Shown: positions 27,848 through 37,460, counted from the first letter of the stretch. The stretch is DNA of 64,000 nt from Pseudomonas fluorescens NCIMB 11764 (GCF_000293885.2 NZ_CP010945.1:4174001-4238000); one strand, 5' to 3'. Notes: generated by a model from the letters alone, not told the origin. Numbers and translations: made by a program.

Positions 27848-28783
27848 ATGAACACCATCAACACCCTCGGCCCCAACGCCCCGCGTATCGCCCTGATCGG
27901 CGAATGCATGATCGAGCTGCAGCAACGTGCCGACGGCAGTCTGCAACAGAGCTTCGGCGGCGATACCTTGAACACCGCGGTCTACCTGTCCCGCGAACTG
28001 GGCGATGGTGGTGCGGTGGATTACGTCACTGCCCTGGGCGATGACAGTTTCAGCGACGCCATGTGCCAGAGCTGGGCCGACGAAAACATCGGTCTGGGCA
28101 GGGTCCAGCGCTTGCCCGGCCGCTTGCCCGGGCTGTATTGCATCCAGACCGACGCCGCCGGCGAGCGCCGTTTTCTCTATTGGCGCAACGAAGCCGCGGT
28201 CCGTGACTGCTTCACCACCCCGGCGGCGGCCCCCATTCTCGCGGCGTTGCCGGACTACGACGTGCTGTATTTCAGCGGCATCACCCTGGCGGTGCTTGGC
28301 GTGCAAGGTCGGGCGAAACTGCTGGAAACCCTGATCGAAGCCCGGCAGCGCGATGCGCGCATTGTGTTCGATAACAATTACCGGCCACGTTTGTGGGCGT
28401 CGATCGAGGAGGCTCGGGCGGCTTATCGCAGCGTGTTGCCGTATGTCGACCTCGCGTTGCTGACGGTGGATGACGAGCAGGCGCTGTTCCATTTTTCCGG
28501 TTGCGAGGCGGTGTTTGCCGCTTACGCGCAAATGGGCACGCCGGAAGTGGTGCTCAAGCGCGGCGCCGAGGCGTGTCTGATTCGTTGTGACGGCGAGTCG
28601 TTCGAGGTGCCGGCGCACAAGGTTGAACGCGTGGTCGATACCACGGCGGCGGGGGATTCGTTCAGTGCGGCGTACCTTGCCAGTCGGCTCAAGGGCGGCA
28701 GCCCGGTAGAAGCGGCCGAGGCCGGGCATCGGTTGGCGAGTCGAGTGATTCAGGTGCCGGGGGCGTTGATCCCCAAAGACTGA
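27848..28783 (+). CDS. PfkB family sugar kinase (2-dehydro-3-deoxygluconokinase-like)
   Basis: 311 residues. RIALIGECMIEL at the N-terminus and the PfkB signature DTTAAGDSFSAAYLASRL near residue 260, with the catalytic Asp in AAGDSF. It is closest in style to KdgK, which phosphorylates 2-keto-3-deoxygluconate. The reason for its place beside a D-amino-acid unit is not evident. A REP pair separates it from the deaminase. Confidence 0.85.
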   Translation: MNTINTLGPNAPRIALIGECMIELQQRADGSLQQSFGGDTLNTAVYLSRELGDGGAVDYVTALGDDSFSDAMCQSWADENIGLGRVQRLPGRLPGLYCIQTDAAGERRFLYWRNEAAVRDCFTTPAAAPILAALPDYDVLYFSGITLAVLGVQGRAKLLETLIEARQRDARIVFDNNYRPRLWASIEEARAAYRSVLPYVDLALLTVDDEQALFHFSGCEAVFAAYAQMGTPEVVLKRGAEACLIRCDGESFEVPAHKVERVVDTTAAGDSFSAAYLASRLKGGSPVEAAEAGHRLASRVIQVPGALIPKD

Positions 28784-28797
28784 GACGAATGATTTGT

Positions 28798-28927
28798 GGT
28801 GAGGGCGCTTGCTCCCGTTGGGCTGCGAAGCAGCCCCAATACCTGAAAGCACCTACTGTCAGGCACACCGCATTCTCAGGTTTTACGACTGCTTCGCAGC
28901 CGAGCGGGAGCAAGCTCCCTCGTCGCA
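28798..28927. repeat. REPIN with the same spacer as 11795-11927
   Basis: Inverted REP units of the GGGAGCTTGCTCCC type (left unit slightly degenerate, TGTGGTGAGGGCGCTTGCTC). The spacer again contains ACCTGAAAGCAC and CGCATTCTCAGGTTTTACGA, nearly identical to the copy between cobN and chlD. Confidence 0.88.
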
Positions 28928-28946
28928 GGAGGTCTCGGCCAACCGA

Positions 28947-29222
28947 TCAATCCCGGTAAAACACCTGTACCAGGTGATACCCGAACTTGCTCTTGATCGG
29001 TCCGTGCACCACCCGCAGCGGTTTCTTGAAGATCACCGCGTCAATCACACCCACCATCTGCCCCGGCCGCACTTCACCCAGATCACCGCCGCGCTTGCCG
29101 GACGGGCAGGTGGAGTATTTCTTGGCCAGCACATCGAAGGCTTCGCCCTTGGCGATGCGTTGTTTGAGCTGCTCGGCTTCTTCCGAGGTTTTCACCAGAA
29201 TATGGCGGGCTTGAGCTTTCAT
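28947..29222 (-). CDS. Peptidyl-prolyl cis-trans isomerase, parvulin type
   Basis: 91 residues, a single parvulin rotamase domain without signal peptide. Signatures are KAQARHILVKTSEEAEQL, then KKYSTCPSGKRGGDLGEVRPGQMV and KFGYHLVQV near the end. PpiC-like cytoplasmic prolyl isomerase. A paralogue with the same layout is at 44827-45108. Transcribed alone on the minus strand, convergent with the sugar kinase. Confidence 0.9.
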   Translation of the reverse strand: MKAQARHILVKTSEEAEQLKQRIAKGEAFDVLAKKYSTCPSGKRGGDLGEVRPGQMVGVIDAVIFKKPLRVVHGPIKSKFGYHLVQVFYRD

Positions 29223-29322
29223 TGGGGCAGATACCTTGAAACGGTGGTGGCTATGCTGGTGCCAGCGTGGGGCGCGCGATTATGCCCTAACTCGCTGAAA
29301 AGATCGCAGCCTGCGGCAGCTC

Positions 29323-31857
29323 CTACGGTTGGCCGATCATCGCGCGAATCTTGTTGGCCAGCAGATCAATGGAAAACGGTTTGGCCACCATGTCCATGCC
29401 TTCCTCGAGGAAACCCTGGCGTTCGGCGGCTTTCTCCGCGTAGCCGGTCATGAACAGCACCTTGAGTTCCGGCCGGTGCTGGCGCGCGATTTCTGCCAGT
29501 TGCCGACCGTTCATGCCCGGCAGCCCGACATCGGTCACGAGTAGATCCACGCGCACGTCGGACTCCAGCAAGGGCAGGGCAGACTTCGCGTCTTCGGCTT
29601 CATGGGCGTGATAACCCAGCTCATTCAGCAAGTCGAGGACCAGCATGCGCACGGCTGGATCATCCTCCACCAACATCACGGTTTCACCGGCAATCGCCGC
29701 TGGCGCCTCGCCGCTGAAGGGCATTAGCGTGTTCTCCGGTTCCGGGAAATACAGCCGCGGCAGGTAAAGGCGAACGCAGGTGCCCTGGCCTGGAACGCTG
29801 TGGAGTTTGACGTGGCCGCCAGACTGCTGGGCAAAACCATAAATCATCGACAAACCAAGCCCTGTGCCCTGGCCGATGGGTTTGGTGGTGAAGAAAGGAT
29901 CGAACGCCTTGGCCAGCACCGACGGGGTCATGCCGGTGCCGTTGTCGCTGACGGCAATCATCACGTAATCCCCGGGCTTGACTGTTTCCAGGGTGGTGAT
30001 ATCGCTGCTGTCGAGGTAAACATTGGCCGTTTCAATCAGCAACTCGCCGCCATCGGGCATGGCGTCGCGGGCGTTGATCACCAGGTTGAGCAACGCGTTT
30101 TCCAGTTGGCTGACGTCAGTGCTGACCGGCCAGGCTTCATCGGCGAGTCGCAGCTTCAGTGCGATGTGATCGCCTTTGGTGCGGCTGAGCAGGTCTTCCA
30201 GGGAATGAATCAGCGCGTTGGCATTCAGCGTCTTGCGATCCAGCGACTGGCGTCTGGAGAATGCCAGCAGGCGATGGGTCAGGGCGGCCGCGCGGTTGGC
30301 TGACGACACGGCCGCCTCGGTGAAACGGCCGATCTCGGCGGCGCGACCGTCAGCGATGTAGCGCTGCATCAGGTCGAGGCTGCCGATAATCCCGGTGAGC
30401 ATGTTGTTGAAGTCATGGGCAATGCCGCCAGTGAGCTGACCGACCGCTTCCATTTTCTGAGCATGGCGCAAGGCGTCTTCAGCACGTTCGCGCTCGAACA
30501 TCTCGTTTTGCAGGCGCTGGTTCGCTTCGGCCAATTGCTGGGTGCGGGCGGCAACGCGTTCTTCAAGGGTTTCGTTGAGATTGCGCAAGGCTTCTTCGGT
30601 CTGTTTGCGTTCGGTTTCATCGATCACGAAAATGTAGAAACCGTTCACCGCGCCATCCGGCCCGTGGCGGGGCAGGTAGTTCATCAAGGCCTGACGGGTG
30701 CTGCCATCACGATGCGGCGTGCTGATGCTGAAGCAACAGGTTCTGCCTGCCAGTGCTTCGGCGATGTATTCGGCGCGCAAGGCGTAGGCTTCGTCACCCA
30801 GCACCTCACGAATGGTCCGACCGTAGAGTTCCTGGGGCGTCAGGCCGTACCAATCCAGATACGCGGCGTTGTTCAGGCGAAAGCGTTCCTCGCTGTCGAC
30901 GTAACTGATCAGGATCGGTATGGCGTGGATGATCAGTTGCAGCTCGGTCTGGCTCTGGCGCAACGCCTGTTCGGTGTGTTTGCGTTCGGTCAGGTCCAGG
31001 GCAGCGCCGAGGAAACGGATGGGCCGGCCATGGTGATCCTTGTAGCAGCGGCCCCGGGCAAACACCCAGCGCAGCTGACCGTCGGGTTGCAGCAGGCGAT
31101 ACTCCTCGGCGTATTCGGTGCCGTGGGTGATGCAATGCTTGATGCTGCGGGTGACCATCGCACGGTCTTCCGGATGCACTGCTCCCAGGTAGTCGCTGAT
31201 TGGCAATTGGCTGGCGAGTAGCGGATCGATACCGTGCAACTGGGCAAAGTGGGCATCGGCAATGAAGCGGTCTTCGCTGATGTCCCAGTCCCAGGTGCCG
31301 ACGGCGTCGGTGGCGGCCAGCGCCAATTGCAGGCGTTCCTCGGTTTCGCGCTGAGCCTTCAGGCTGGCGGCCGAGCGTTGTTCAAGTTCGAGGGCAATGC
31401 GTCGGCGTTCGTTGGTTTCGATGGCAGTGACCAGAATCCCGGCGACCTCGGCGCTTTCATCGCGGATCGGACTGTAGGTCAAATCCAGCCAGAAGTCGGA
31501 CTCGTCATTGTCACGTTGCAGGGTAAAGCGCTGTTCGCTGTAGGTTCGCACCTGGCCCTGTAGGACGGCGCTGTAAATCGGGTCGGTAAAGTCTTTGAGT
31601 TCTGGCCAGATCTGGTGTGTCGGTTGTCCGAAAGCGAGCGGATGCTTGCTGCCGGCCAACAGGGCGAAGCCGTCGTTGTAGATCTGCGTGAGTTCCGGCC
31701 CCCACAGCAACAGCATCGGCATCGGTGAGTGAATCACGATGTCCACCGCCGTACGCAGGCTCTGCGGCCAGGCACTGGCGCTGCCGAGCGGGGTGCGCGA
31801 CCAGTCCAGTCTGGCAATCAGGGCCTGGGCATCGCTGCCGGTGGGTGTTGCGTTCAT
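29323..31857 (-). CDS. Hybrid sensor histidine kinase/response regulator with PAS domains
   Basis: 844 residues from ATG 31857 (AGGAAC upstream; TTG 31860 rejected). The layout is an N-terminal PAS-like region (residues 20-150), a PAS_3 domain (around 175-300), a further PAS with PAC (about 300-425), a coiled coil, HisKA (QLTGGIAHDFNNMLTGIIGS, His near residue 480), HATPase_c with DNGTGMTPSV and GQGTGLGLSMIYGF, and a receiver domain at 725-840 (VMLVEDDP ... LLVTDVGLPGMNG). No membrane segments, so cytosolic sensing. No partner regulator is adjacent. Confidence 0.9.
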   Translation of the reverse strand: MNATPTGSDAQALIARLDWSRTPLGSASAWPQSLRTAVDIVIHSPMPMLLLWGPELTQIYNDGFALLAGSKHPLAFGQPTHQIWPELKDFTDPIYSAVLQGQVRTYSEQRFTLQRDNDESDFWLDLTYSPIRDESAEVAGILVTAIETNERRRIALELEQRSAASLKAQRETEERLQLALAATDAVGTWDWDISEDRFIADAHFAQLHGIDPLLASQLPISDYLGAVHPEDRAMVTRSIKHCITHGTEYAEEYRLLQPDGQLRWVFARGRCYKDHHGRPIRFLGAALDLTERKHTEQALRQSQTELQLIIHAIPILISYVDSEERFRLNNAAYLDWYGLTPQELYGRTIREVLGDEAYALRAEYIAEALAGRTCCFSISTPHRDGSTRQALMNYLPRHGPDGAVNGFYIFVIDETERKQTEEALRNLNETLEERVAARTQQLAEANQRLQNEMFERERAEDALRHAQKMEAVGQLTGGIAHDFNNMLTGIIGSLDLMQRYIADGRAAEIGRFTEAAVSSANRAAALTHRLLAFSRRQSLDRKTLNANALIHSLEDLLSRTKGDHIALKLRLADEAWPVSTDVSQLENALLNLVINARDAMPDGGELLIETANVYLDSSDITTLETVKPGDYVMIAVSDNGTGMTPSVLAKAFDPFFTTKPIGQGTGLGLSMIYGFAQQSGGHVKLHSVPGQGTCVRLYLPRLYFPEPENTLMPFSGEAPAAIAGETVMLVEDDPAVRMLVLDLLNELGYHAHEAEDAKSALPLLESDVRVDLLVTDVGLPGMNGRQLAEIARQHRPELKVLFMTGYAEKAAERQGFLEEGMDMVAKPFSIDLLANKIRAMIGQP

Positions 31858-31975
31858 CAAAGTGTTCCTGCACGTCAGTCAGTTTGGCGGCGTACTATCC
31901 TAGAGCGTTAGTCGCGGTATGACCCGTTTTTGGGGTCATTTCTGTTCATTCAATGCTTCGCGGGTGTTTTTTGCC

Positions 31976-33085
31976 ATGGAAATCGATGGGCTTTTGAAGA
32001 TTCTGGCCAGCCAGGAGGGTTCCGATCTGTACCTGTCCACCGGCGCGCCACCCTGCGCACGGTTTGATGGTGTGCTTAAACCCGTGACCGACCAGCCATT
32101 CAAACCGGGGGAAATCACGGCGATTGCCATGTCCATCATGGACGCCGAGCAGCGGCTGGAGTTCGATCGGGAACTGGAGATGAACCTGGCGATCTCTTTG
32201 CCGGGTGTCGGGCGTTTTCGGGTCAACATTTTCAAGCAGCGCAACGACATGTCGATTGTGGTGCGTAATGTCAAACTCGACATTCCACGTTTCGAAGACC
32301 TCCGGTTGCCAGCGGTCCTGCTGGAAACGGTCATGCTCAAACAGGGGCTGATGCTGTTCGTCGGCGCCACCGACTCAGGCAAGTCTACCTCACTGGCGGC
32401 GTTGATCGATTATCGCAACCGCCACAGCAGCGGCCATATCATCACCATCGAAGACCCGGTCGAATACATTCATCGGCACAAGAAGTCGATCATCAATCAG
32501 CGCGAGGTCGGCGTGGATACCCGCAGTTTTCATGCGGCGTTGAAGAATACCCTGCGCCAGGCACCGGATGTGGTGCTGATCGGCGAGATCCGCGACCGCG
32601 AAACCATGGAGCATGCGTTGGCGTTTGCCGACACCGGGCACCTGGTGATTTCCACCTTGCATGCCCACAACGCCCATCAGGCGCTGGACCGTATCATCAA
32701 CTTCTTCCCGGAGGAGCGGCGGACGCAACTGCTGCATGACCTGGGCAACAATCTCAAAGCGTTCGTTTCCCAACGGCTTGTGCGTACCCGTGATGGGCAA
32801 CGGAGGGCAGCGGTGGAAGTGATGCTCGGTTCGCCGACCATTGGTGACTTGATCCGCCGTAACGAATTCGATGAGCTCAAGGGGATCATGGAGAAGTCCG
32901 TCGAGCAGGGCATGCAGACGTTCGATAGCGCGCTGTTCGCGTTGGTTGAAGAGGGTGCGATCGATGAGGAGGAGGCGCTGAAGCACGCGGACTCGGTGAA
33001 CAATTTGCGCCTGCGACTGAAGCTGCATGCGGAAACATCACCGGGCCCCCATGCACCACCCGGCGAATGGGGACTGATGGACTGA
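31976..33085 (+). CDS. pilU: PilT/PilU family type IV pilus ATPase
   Basis: 369 residues from ATG 31976 (MEIDGLLKILASQEGSDLYL). Walker A reads GATDSGKST (near residue 127), where most relatives have GATGSGKST. The Asp box is ITIEDPVEYIH, Walker B VVLIGEIRDRETMEHAL and the His box GHLVISTLHAHNAHQALDRI. PilU-type retraction ATPases assist PilT in twitching motility. It is not next to pilT or other pilus genes here, so the PilU name rests on sequence style alone. Confidence 0.82.
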   Translation: MEIDGLLKILASQEGSDLYLSTGAPPCARFDGVLKPVTDQPFKPGEITAIAMSIMDAEQRLEFDRELEMNLAISLPGVGRFRVNIFKQRNDMSIVVRNVKLDIPRFEDLRLPAVLLETVMLKQGLMLFVGATDSGKSTSLAALIDYRNRHSSGHIITIEDPVEYIHRHKKSIINQREVGVDTRSFHAALKNTLRQAPDVVLIGEIRDRETMEHALAFADTGHLVISTLHAHNAHQALDRIINFFPEERRTQLLHDLGNNLKAFVSQRLVRTRDGQRRAAVEVMLGSPTIGDLIRRNEFDELKGIMEKSVEQGMQTFDSALFALVEEGAIDEEEALKHADSVNNLRLRLKLHAETSPGPHAPPGEWGLMD

Positions 33086-33113
33086 CACCGGCAGCTCCCG
33101 CCAGAGAAGTTGT

Positions 33114-35069
33114 TCAGTCCTTGAGCTCGGGGCGGTCGCGGAACTGTTCCAGGGCCTCTGGATTGGCCAGCGCATCGGTGTTTTTCACCGGCTGGCCATG
33201 CACCACATTCCGCACCGCCAGCTCGACCACTTTACCGCTGATGGTGCGTGGAATGTCCGTTACCGCGACGATTTTCGCCGGCACATGCCGTGGCGTGGTG
33301 TTGGCGCGAATGACCTGGCGAATCTGCTGTTGCAGGGGCTCGTCGAGTTCGACGCCATCGCGCAAACGCACGAACAGCACCACCCGCACGTCATCCTGCC
33401 ACTGCTGACCGATGGCCACGCTGTCGATCACCTGCGGGACTTTCTCAACCTGACGGTAGATTTCCGCTGTGCCGATGCGCACGCCGCCGGGGTTGAGTAC
33501 GGCGTCCGAGCGGCCGTGAATCATCATTGCGCCGTGAGTCAATTGTTCGGCGTAATCGCCCTGGGCCCAGACGCCCGGAAACTGGCTGAAGTAGGACGCG
33601 CGGAGCTTTTCGCCGGTCGGGTCGTTCCACAGGCCGATGGGCATCGCCGGAAAGTGCCGGGTGCAGACCAGCTCACCTTTTTCACCCATTACGGGAGCGC
33701 CGGCGTCATTCCAGACCTCGACGGCCATGCCCAGGCTCTTGCCCTGGATTTCACCGCGACGCACCGGCAGCCACGGATTGCCGTTCACGAAGCACGAAAC
33801 GATGTCGGTGCCGCCGGACATCGACGCCAGGCACAGGTCAGCCTTGAAGTCGCGGTAAACATAGTCGTAACTCTGCGGCGATAGCGCAGAGCCGGTGCAC
33901 AGCAGGGTTTTCAGGCTACCAAGATCATGGCTTTGCCGAGGCTTCACCCCCGTGCTTTCCAGTGTCGCGAGGTATTTGGGGCTGGTGCCGAACACACTGA
34001 TTCGCTCGTCGTCGATCAGGTCGATCAAACGCTCGGGGCCGGGATGAAACGGTGAGCCGTCGTACAGCACCACGGCGCTGTCCACGGCCAGGGCCGAGAC
34101 CAGCCAGTTCCACATCATCCAGCCGCACGTCGTGTAGTAAAACAAACGGTCGCCGGGGCCGAGATCGCAATGCAGGCCGTGTTCCTTGACGTGTTGCAGC
34201 AGTACGCCGCCGGTGCTGTGAATGATGCATTTGGGCACGCCGGTGGTGCCGCTGGAATAGAGGATGTACAGCGGGTGTGCGAATGGCACGGCGACAAAAT
34301 CCGGCTCGCCACCGGGTTCGTAGAATTCATCCCAGAGTGCCACGTCGGCGTGGGTGCAGAAGTCTGCGGTACGTGCCTGTGGTCGAGCGTAAGGCACGAC
34401 GATCAATTGTTGCAGCGACGGCAGGCGTTCGAGGATTTCGTTGACCTTGGTGCGCTGGTCGATGTCTTTGCCGGCATAACGGTAACCGGCGCAGGTGATC
34501 AGCACCTTCGGTTCGATCTGGCCGAAGCGGTCGATCACGCCTTGGGTGCCGAAGTCCGGTGAGGAACAGGACCAGATCGCCCCGAGGCTCGTGGTCGCGA
34601 GCATGGCCACCAGGGTTTGCCAGGTATTGGGCATGCACGCGGCGACGCGATCGCCGAGGCCGACACCGGCGGCGATCAGACTGTTTTGAAAGCCGGCGAC
34701 ATGCTCGGCCAGTTCGGCCCAAGTCAGCTGTTCACGCTGGCCGTTTTCGGCGATGGCGATAACGGCCACGGCATCGTCGCGACGGCGCAGCAGGTGTTCG
34801 GCGAAATTCAGGGTGGCGCCTGGGAACCATTGGGCGCTGGGCATATGATCGCCTTCGATCAACACCGCGTCGGGTTGATCGTGGAAGCGGATATCAAAGA
34901 AATCGACGATGGCTTGCCAGAAGTCGACCCGCTGCTCGATGGACCATTGATGCAGATCGGCGTAGTCGGCGATGTCGAGGTGGTGACGTTGATTGATGAA
35001 GCGCCGGAAGGCCTCCATGCGGGTTTTGGCGACGCGCTTGGCGTCGGGTTGCCAGAGAATGTCGGACAT
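33114..35069 (-). CDS. Acetoacetate-CoA ligase (acetoacetyl-CoA synthetase)
   Basis: 651 residues, ANL adenylate-forming family. Motifs include YILYSSGTTGVPKCIIHSTG near residue 270 (P-loop), YTTCGWMMWNW, and HGRSDAVLNPGGVRIGTAEIY near residue 515. The N-terminus FPGATLNFAEHLL and the length fit AACS. It activates acetoacetate to acetoacetyl-CoA. Downstream of 3-hydroxybutyrate dehydrogenase and a GntP permease, it completes a ketone-body assimilation route; a REPIN lies between it and hbdH. Confidence 0.92.
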   Translation of the reverse strand: MSDILWQPDAKRVAKTRMEAFRRFINQRHHLDIADYADLHQWSIEQRVDFWQAIVDFFDIRFHDQPDAVLIEGDHMPSAQWFPGATLNFAEHLLRRRDDAVAVIAIAENGQREQLTWAELAEHVAGFQNSLIAAGVGLGDRVAACMPNTWQTLVAMLATTSLGAIWSCSSPDFGTQGVIDRFGQIEPKVLITCAGYRYAGKDIDQRTKVNEILERLPSLQQLIVVPYARPQARTADFCTHADVALWDEFYEPGGEPDFVAVPFAHPLYILYSSGTTGVPKCIIHSTGGVLLQHVKEHGLHCDLGPGDRLFYYTTCGWMMWNWLVSALAVDSAVVLYDGSPFHPGPERLIDLIDDERISVFGTSPKYLATLESTGVKPRQSHDLGSLKTLLCTGSALSPQSYDYVYRDFKADLCLASMSGGTDIVSCFVNGNPWLPVRRGEIQGKSLGMAVEVWNDAGAPVMGEKGELVCTRHFPAMPIGLWNDPTGEKLRASYFSQFPGVWAQGDYAEQLTHGAMMIHGRSDAVLNPGGVRIGTAEIYRQVEKVPQVIDSVAIGQQWQDDVRVVLFVRLRDGVELDEPLQQQIRQVIRANTTPRHVPAKIVAVTDIPRTISGKVVELAVRNVVHGQPVKNTDALANPEALEQFRDRPELKD

Positions 35070-35104
35070 GGTTTGCCTCTTCTTCTATGTGTGCACACAG
35101 TCTT

Positions 35105-35216
35105 CTGTGGCGAGGGAGCTTGCTCCCGCTGGGTGGCGAAGCCGCCGCAAAAATGGTCGGATCAGCCAATTTGCGACTGCTGCGCAGCCGAGCGGGAGCA
35201 GGCTCCCTCGCCACAG
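35105..35216. repeat. REPIN between aacS and hbdH
   Basis: Inverted units CTGTGGCGAGGGAGCTTGCT and its near complement, with inner hairpins GTGGCGAAGCCGC and CTGCTGCGCAGCCG. Confidence 0.9.
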
Positions 35217-35230
35217 GGGTTAGCGGTCCA

Positions 35231-36004
35231 TCACTGCGCCAACCACCCACCATCAATATTCCACGCCGCGCCCCGCACCTGGCTACCGGCCTCGCTGCAC
35301 AGGAACAACACCAGCTCACCCAGTTGCGGCGGCGTGACGAACTCCAGCGAAGGCTGTTTCTCGGCCAGCAAATCATGCTGCGCCTGCTGCGGATCAATCC
35401 CGGTCGCGATGCGGTCATCGATCTGCTTCTGCACCAGCGGCGTCAACACCCAGCCTGGGCAAATCGCGTTGCAGGTGACATTGGTCGTGGCGGTTTCCAG
35501 GCCGACCACCTTGGTCAAGCCGATTACCCCGTGCTTGGCCGCGACGTAAGCGGCCTTGCCCACCGACCCGACCTGGCCATGCACCGAGGCGATGTTGATG
35601 ACCCGGCCCCAGCCTTTCTGGCGCATGCCCGGCAGGCTCAAACGGGTGCTGTGGAACACCGACGACAGGTTGATCGCAATGATCGAATCCCAGCGCTCCA
35701 CGGGAAAGTCTTCCACTGGTGCCACATGCTGGATGCCGGCATTGTTCACCAGAATGTCCACGCCACCGAACTCGCGCTCGGCGTAGGCGATCATGTCGGC
35801 AATCTGCGCCGGGTCGCTGACATCGGCGGGGTGATGGCCGACCTTGCCACCGAACTGTCCAACCTCGGCAATCACCTTGGAGGCATCGCCGAAACCGTTG
35901 AGGATCAGGTTGGCGCCAGCCTTGGCCAGGCTGAGGGCGATGCCCAGGCCGATGCCGCTGGTGGAGCCGGTGACCAGTGCAGTCTTGCCCGTAAGAGTCG
36001 TCAT
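35231..36004 (-). CDS. hbdH: D-3-hydroxybutyrate dehydrogenase
   Basis: 257 residues from ATG 36004 (MTTLTGKTALVTGSTSGIGL) with GAGG close upstream. Classical SDR: TGxxxGIG motif at residues 12-19, NNAG near 90, and catalytic Ser/Tyr/Lys in NIASVHGQVGSVGKAAYVAAKHG (Tyr about 155, Lys about 159). It oxidises D-3-hydroxybutyrate to acetoacetate with NAD+. Seven bases separate it from the GntP permease upstream, indicating one operon. Confidence 0.93.
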   Translation of the reverse strand: MTTLTGKTALVTGSTSGIGLGIALSLAKAGANLILNGFGDASKVIAEVGQFGGKVGHHPADVSDPAQIADMIAYAEREFGGVDILVNNAGIQHVAPVEDFPVERWDSIIAINLSSVFHSTRLSLPGMRQKGWGRVINIASVHGQVGSVGKAAYVAAKHGVIGLTKVVGLETATTNVTCNAICPGWVLTPLVQKQIDDRIATGIDPQQAQHDLLAEKQPSLEFVTPPQLGELVLFLCSEAGSQVRGAAWNIDGGWLAQ

Positions 36005-36011
36005 GAATACC

Positions 36012-37403
36012 TCACACAATGCCAGTGGCGTAGAAAGTACCGATCACCACAAAGACCGCCAGGGTCTTGATCAGCGTAATACAGAAAATGTCTTTGTAGG
36101 CTTCGCGGTGGGTCAGGCCCGTCACCGCCAGCAAGGTGATCACCGCGCCGTTGTGCGGCAGGGTGTCCATGCCGCCGCTCGCCATCGCGGCAACCCGGTG
36201 CATCACTTCCAGCGGAATGTTGGCCGCATGGGCGGCGGCGATGAAGTCATTGGCCATGGCTGCCAGCGCAATGCTCATGCCGCCCGACGCCGAACCGGTG
36301 ATGCCGGCCAGCAGGGTTACGGTAACCGCTTCGTTGACCAGCGGGTTGGGAATGCTCTTGAGCCAGTCGGCCAGTACCAGGAAGCCTGGCAAGGAAGCGA
36401 TCACCGCACCGAAGCCGTATTCCGAGGCAGTGTTCATCGCCGCCAGCAACGAACCCCCGACCGCACTTCGACTGCCTTCGGCCAACTTGCCGCGAATCGC
36501 CTGGAAGCCGAACACCAGCACCATGATGATGCCGACCAGCAACGCGGCCTGAACCGCCCAGATCGCCGTGAGCTTGGCGATTTCAGTGGTCACCGGCGCC
36601 GCCATGCCCGGCAGTGCGAGGCTGTGGGTCTTGCCGTACCACTGGGGAATCCACTGGGTGAACAACAGGTTCATGATGCCGACGGCCAGCAACGGCGACA
36701 GTGCGATCCACGGATTGGGCAGTTTGATGTCGGCAGCGGTTTCCGGCTCGTTACGCAGTTCAGTGCCATAGCCCTCACCGGCGGCCTGAGCCTTGTTGCG
36801 CTGGCGCTGCAGAAACAGCATGCCGGCGCAGACCACGAAGATCGAGCCGATCAAACCCAGCCACGGCGCGGCCCAGGCGGTGGTGTTGAAGAAGGTGCTG
36901 GGAATGATGTTCTGGATCTGCGGGGTGCCGGGCAGGGCGTCCATGGTGAACGAAAACGCGCCGAGGGCGATGGTCGCCGGAATCAGGCGTTTAGGGATAT
37001 TGCTCTGGCGGAACATTTCGGCCGCGAACGGGTAGACCGCAAAGACCACCACGAACAGCGACACGCCACCGTAAGTCAGCAGGGCGCAGACCAGGACGAT
37101 CACCAGCATCGCCTGGCGGGTGCCGAGCAGACGAATCGCCGCCGCGACAATGGAACGCGAGAAACCCGACAACTCAATCAGCTTGCCGAACACCGCGCCG
37201 AGCAGGAACACCGGGAAATACAGTTTGATGAAGCCGACCATTTTTTCCATGAACACCCCGGTGAAGGCGGGGGCGACGGCGGAAGGGTCGGTGAGCAGAA
37301 CGGCGCCGAGGGCGGCAAGCGGGGCAAAAAGGATAACGCTGTAGCCACGGTAGGCCGCGAGCATCAGCAGCGCGAGGGCTGCCAAGGCAATGATCACACT
37401 CAT
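36012..37403 (-). CDS. GntP family permease (probable 3-hydroxybutyrate transporter)
   Basis: 463 residues with about 12 hydrophobic segments, GntP/CitM-like. Features such as VFLLGAVFGKLIELSG and GTPQIQNIIPSTFFNTT are seen. Its operon with hbdH and its position beside an HbcR-like activator point to uptake of 3-hydroxybutyrate. The ribosome site CAGGAG precedes ATG 37403, and a strong sigma-54 promoter lies about 60 bases upstream. Confidence 0.87.
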   Translation of the reverse strand: MSVIIALAALALLMLAAYRGYSVILFAPLAALGAVLLTDPSAVAPAFTGVFMEKMVGFIKLYFPVFLLGAVFGKLIELSGFSRSIVAAAIRLLGTRQAMLVIVLVCALLTYGGVSLFVVVFAVYPFAAEMFRQSNIPKRLIPATIALGAFSFTMDALPGTPQIQNIIPSTFFNTTAWAAPWLGLIGSIFVVCAGMLFLQRQRNKAQAAGEGYGTELRNEPETAADIKLPNPWIALSPLLAVGIMNLLFTQWIPQWYGKTHSLALPGMAAPVTTEIAKLTAIWAVQAALLVGIIMVLVFGFQAIRGKLAEGSRSAVGGSLLAAMNTASEYGFGAVIASLPGFLVLADWLKSIPNPLVNEAVTVTLLAGITGSASGGMSIALAAMANDFIAAAHAANIPLEVMHRVAAMASGGMDTLPHNGAVITLLAVTGLTHREAYKDIFCITLIKTLAVFVVIGTFYATGIV

Positions 37404-37460
37404 GGTGTGTCTCCTGGATTGTTATTTTTGTGTGGTGAAGCTGTGTGCGGGAGGGGCTAT

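Noticed and set aside
3620..35216. Possible CRISPR array from repeated GTGGCGAGGGAGC units
   Set aside because: The units are scattered, inverted in pairs and kilobases apart: REP/REPIN, not CRISPR; no cas genes.
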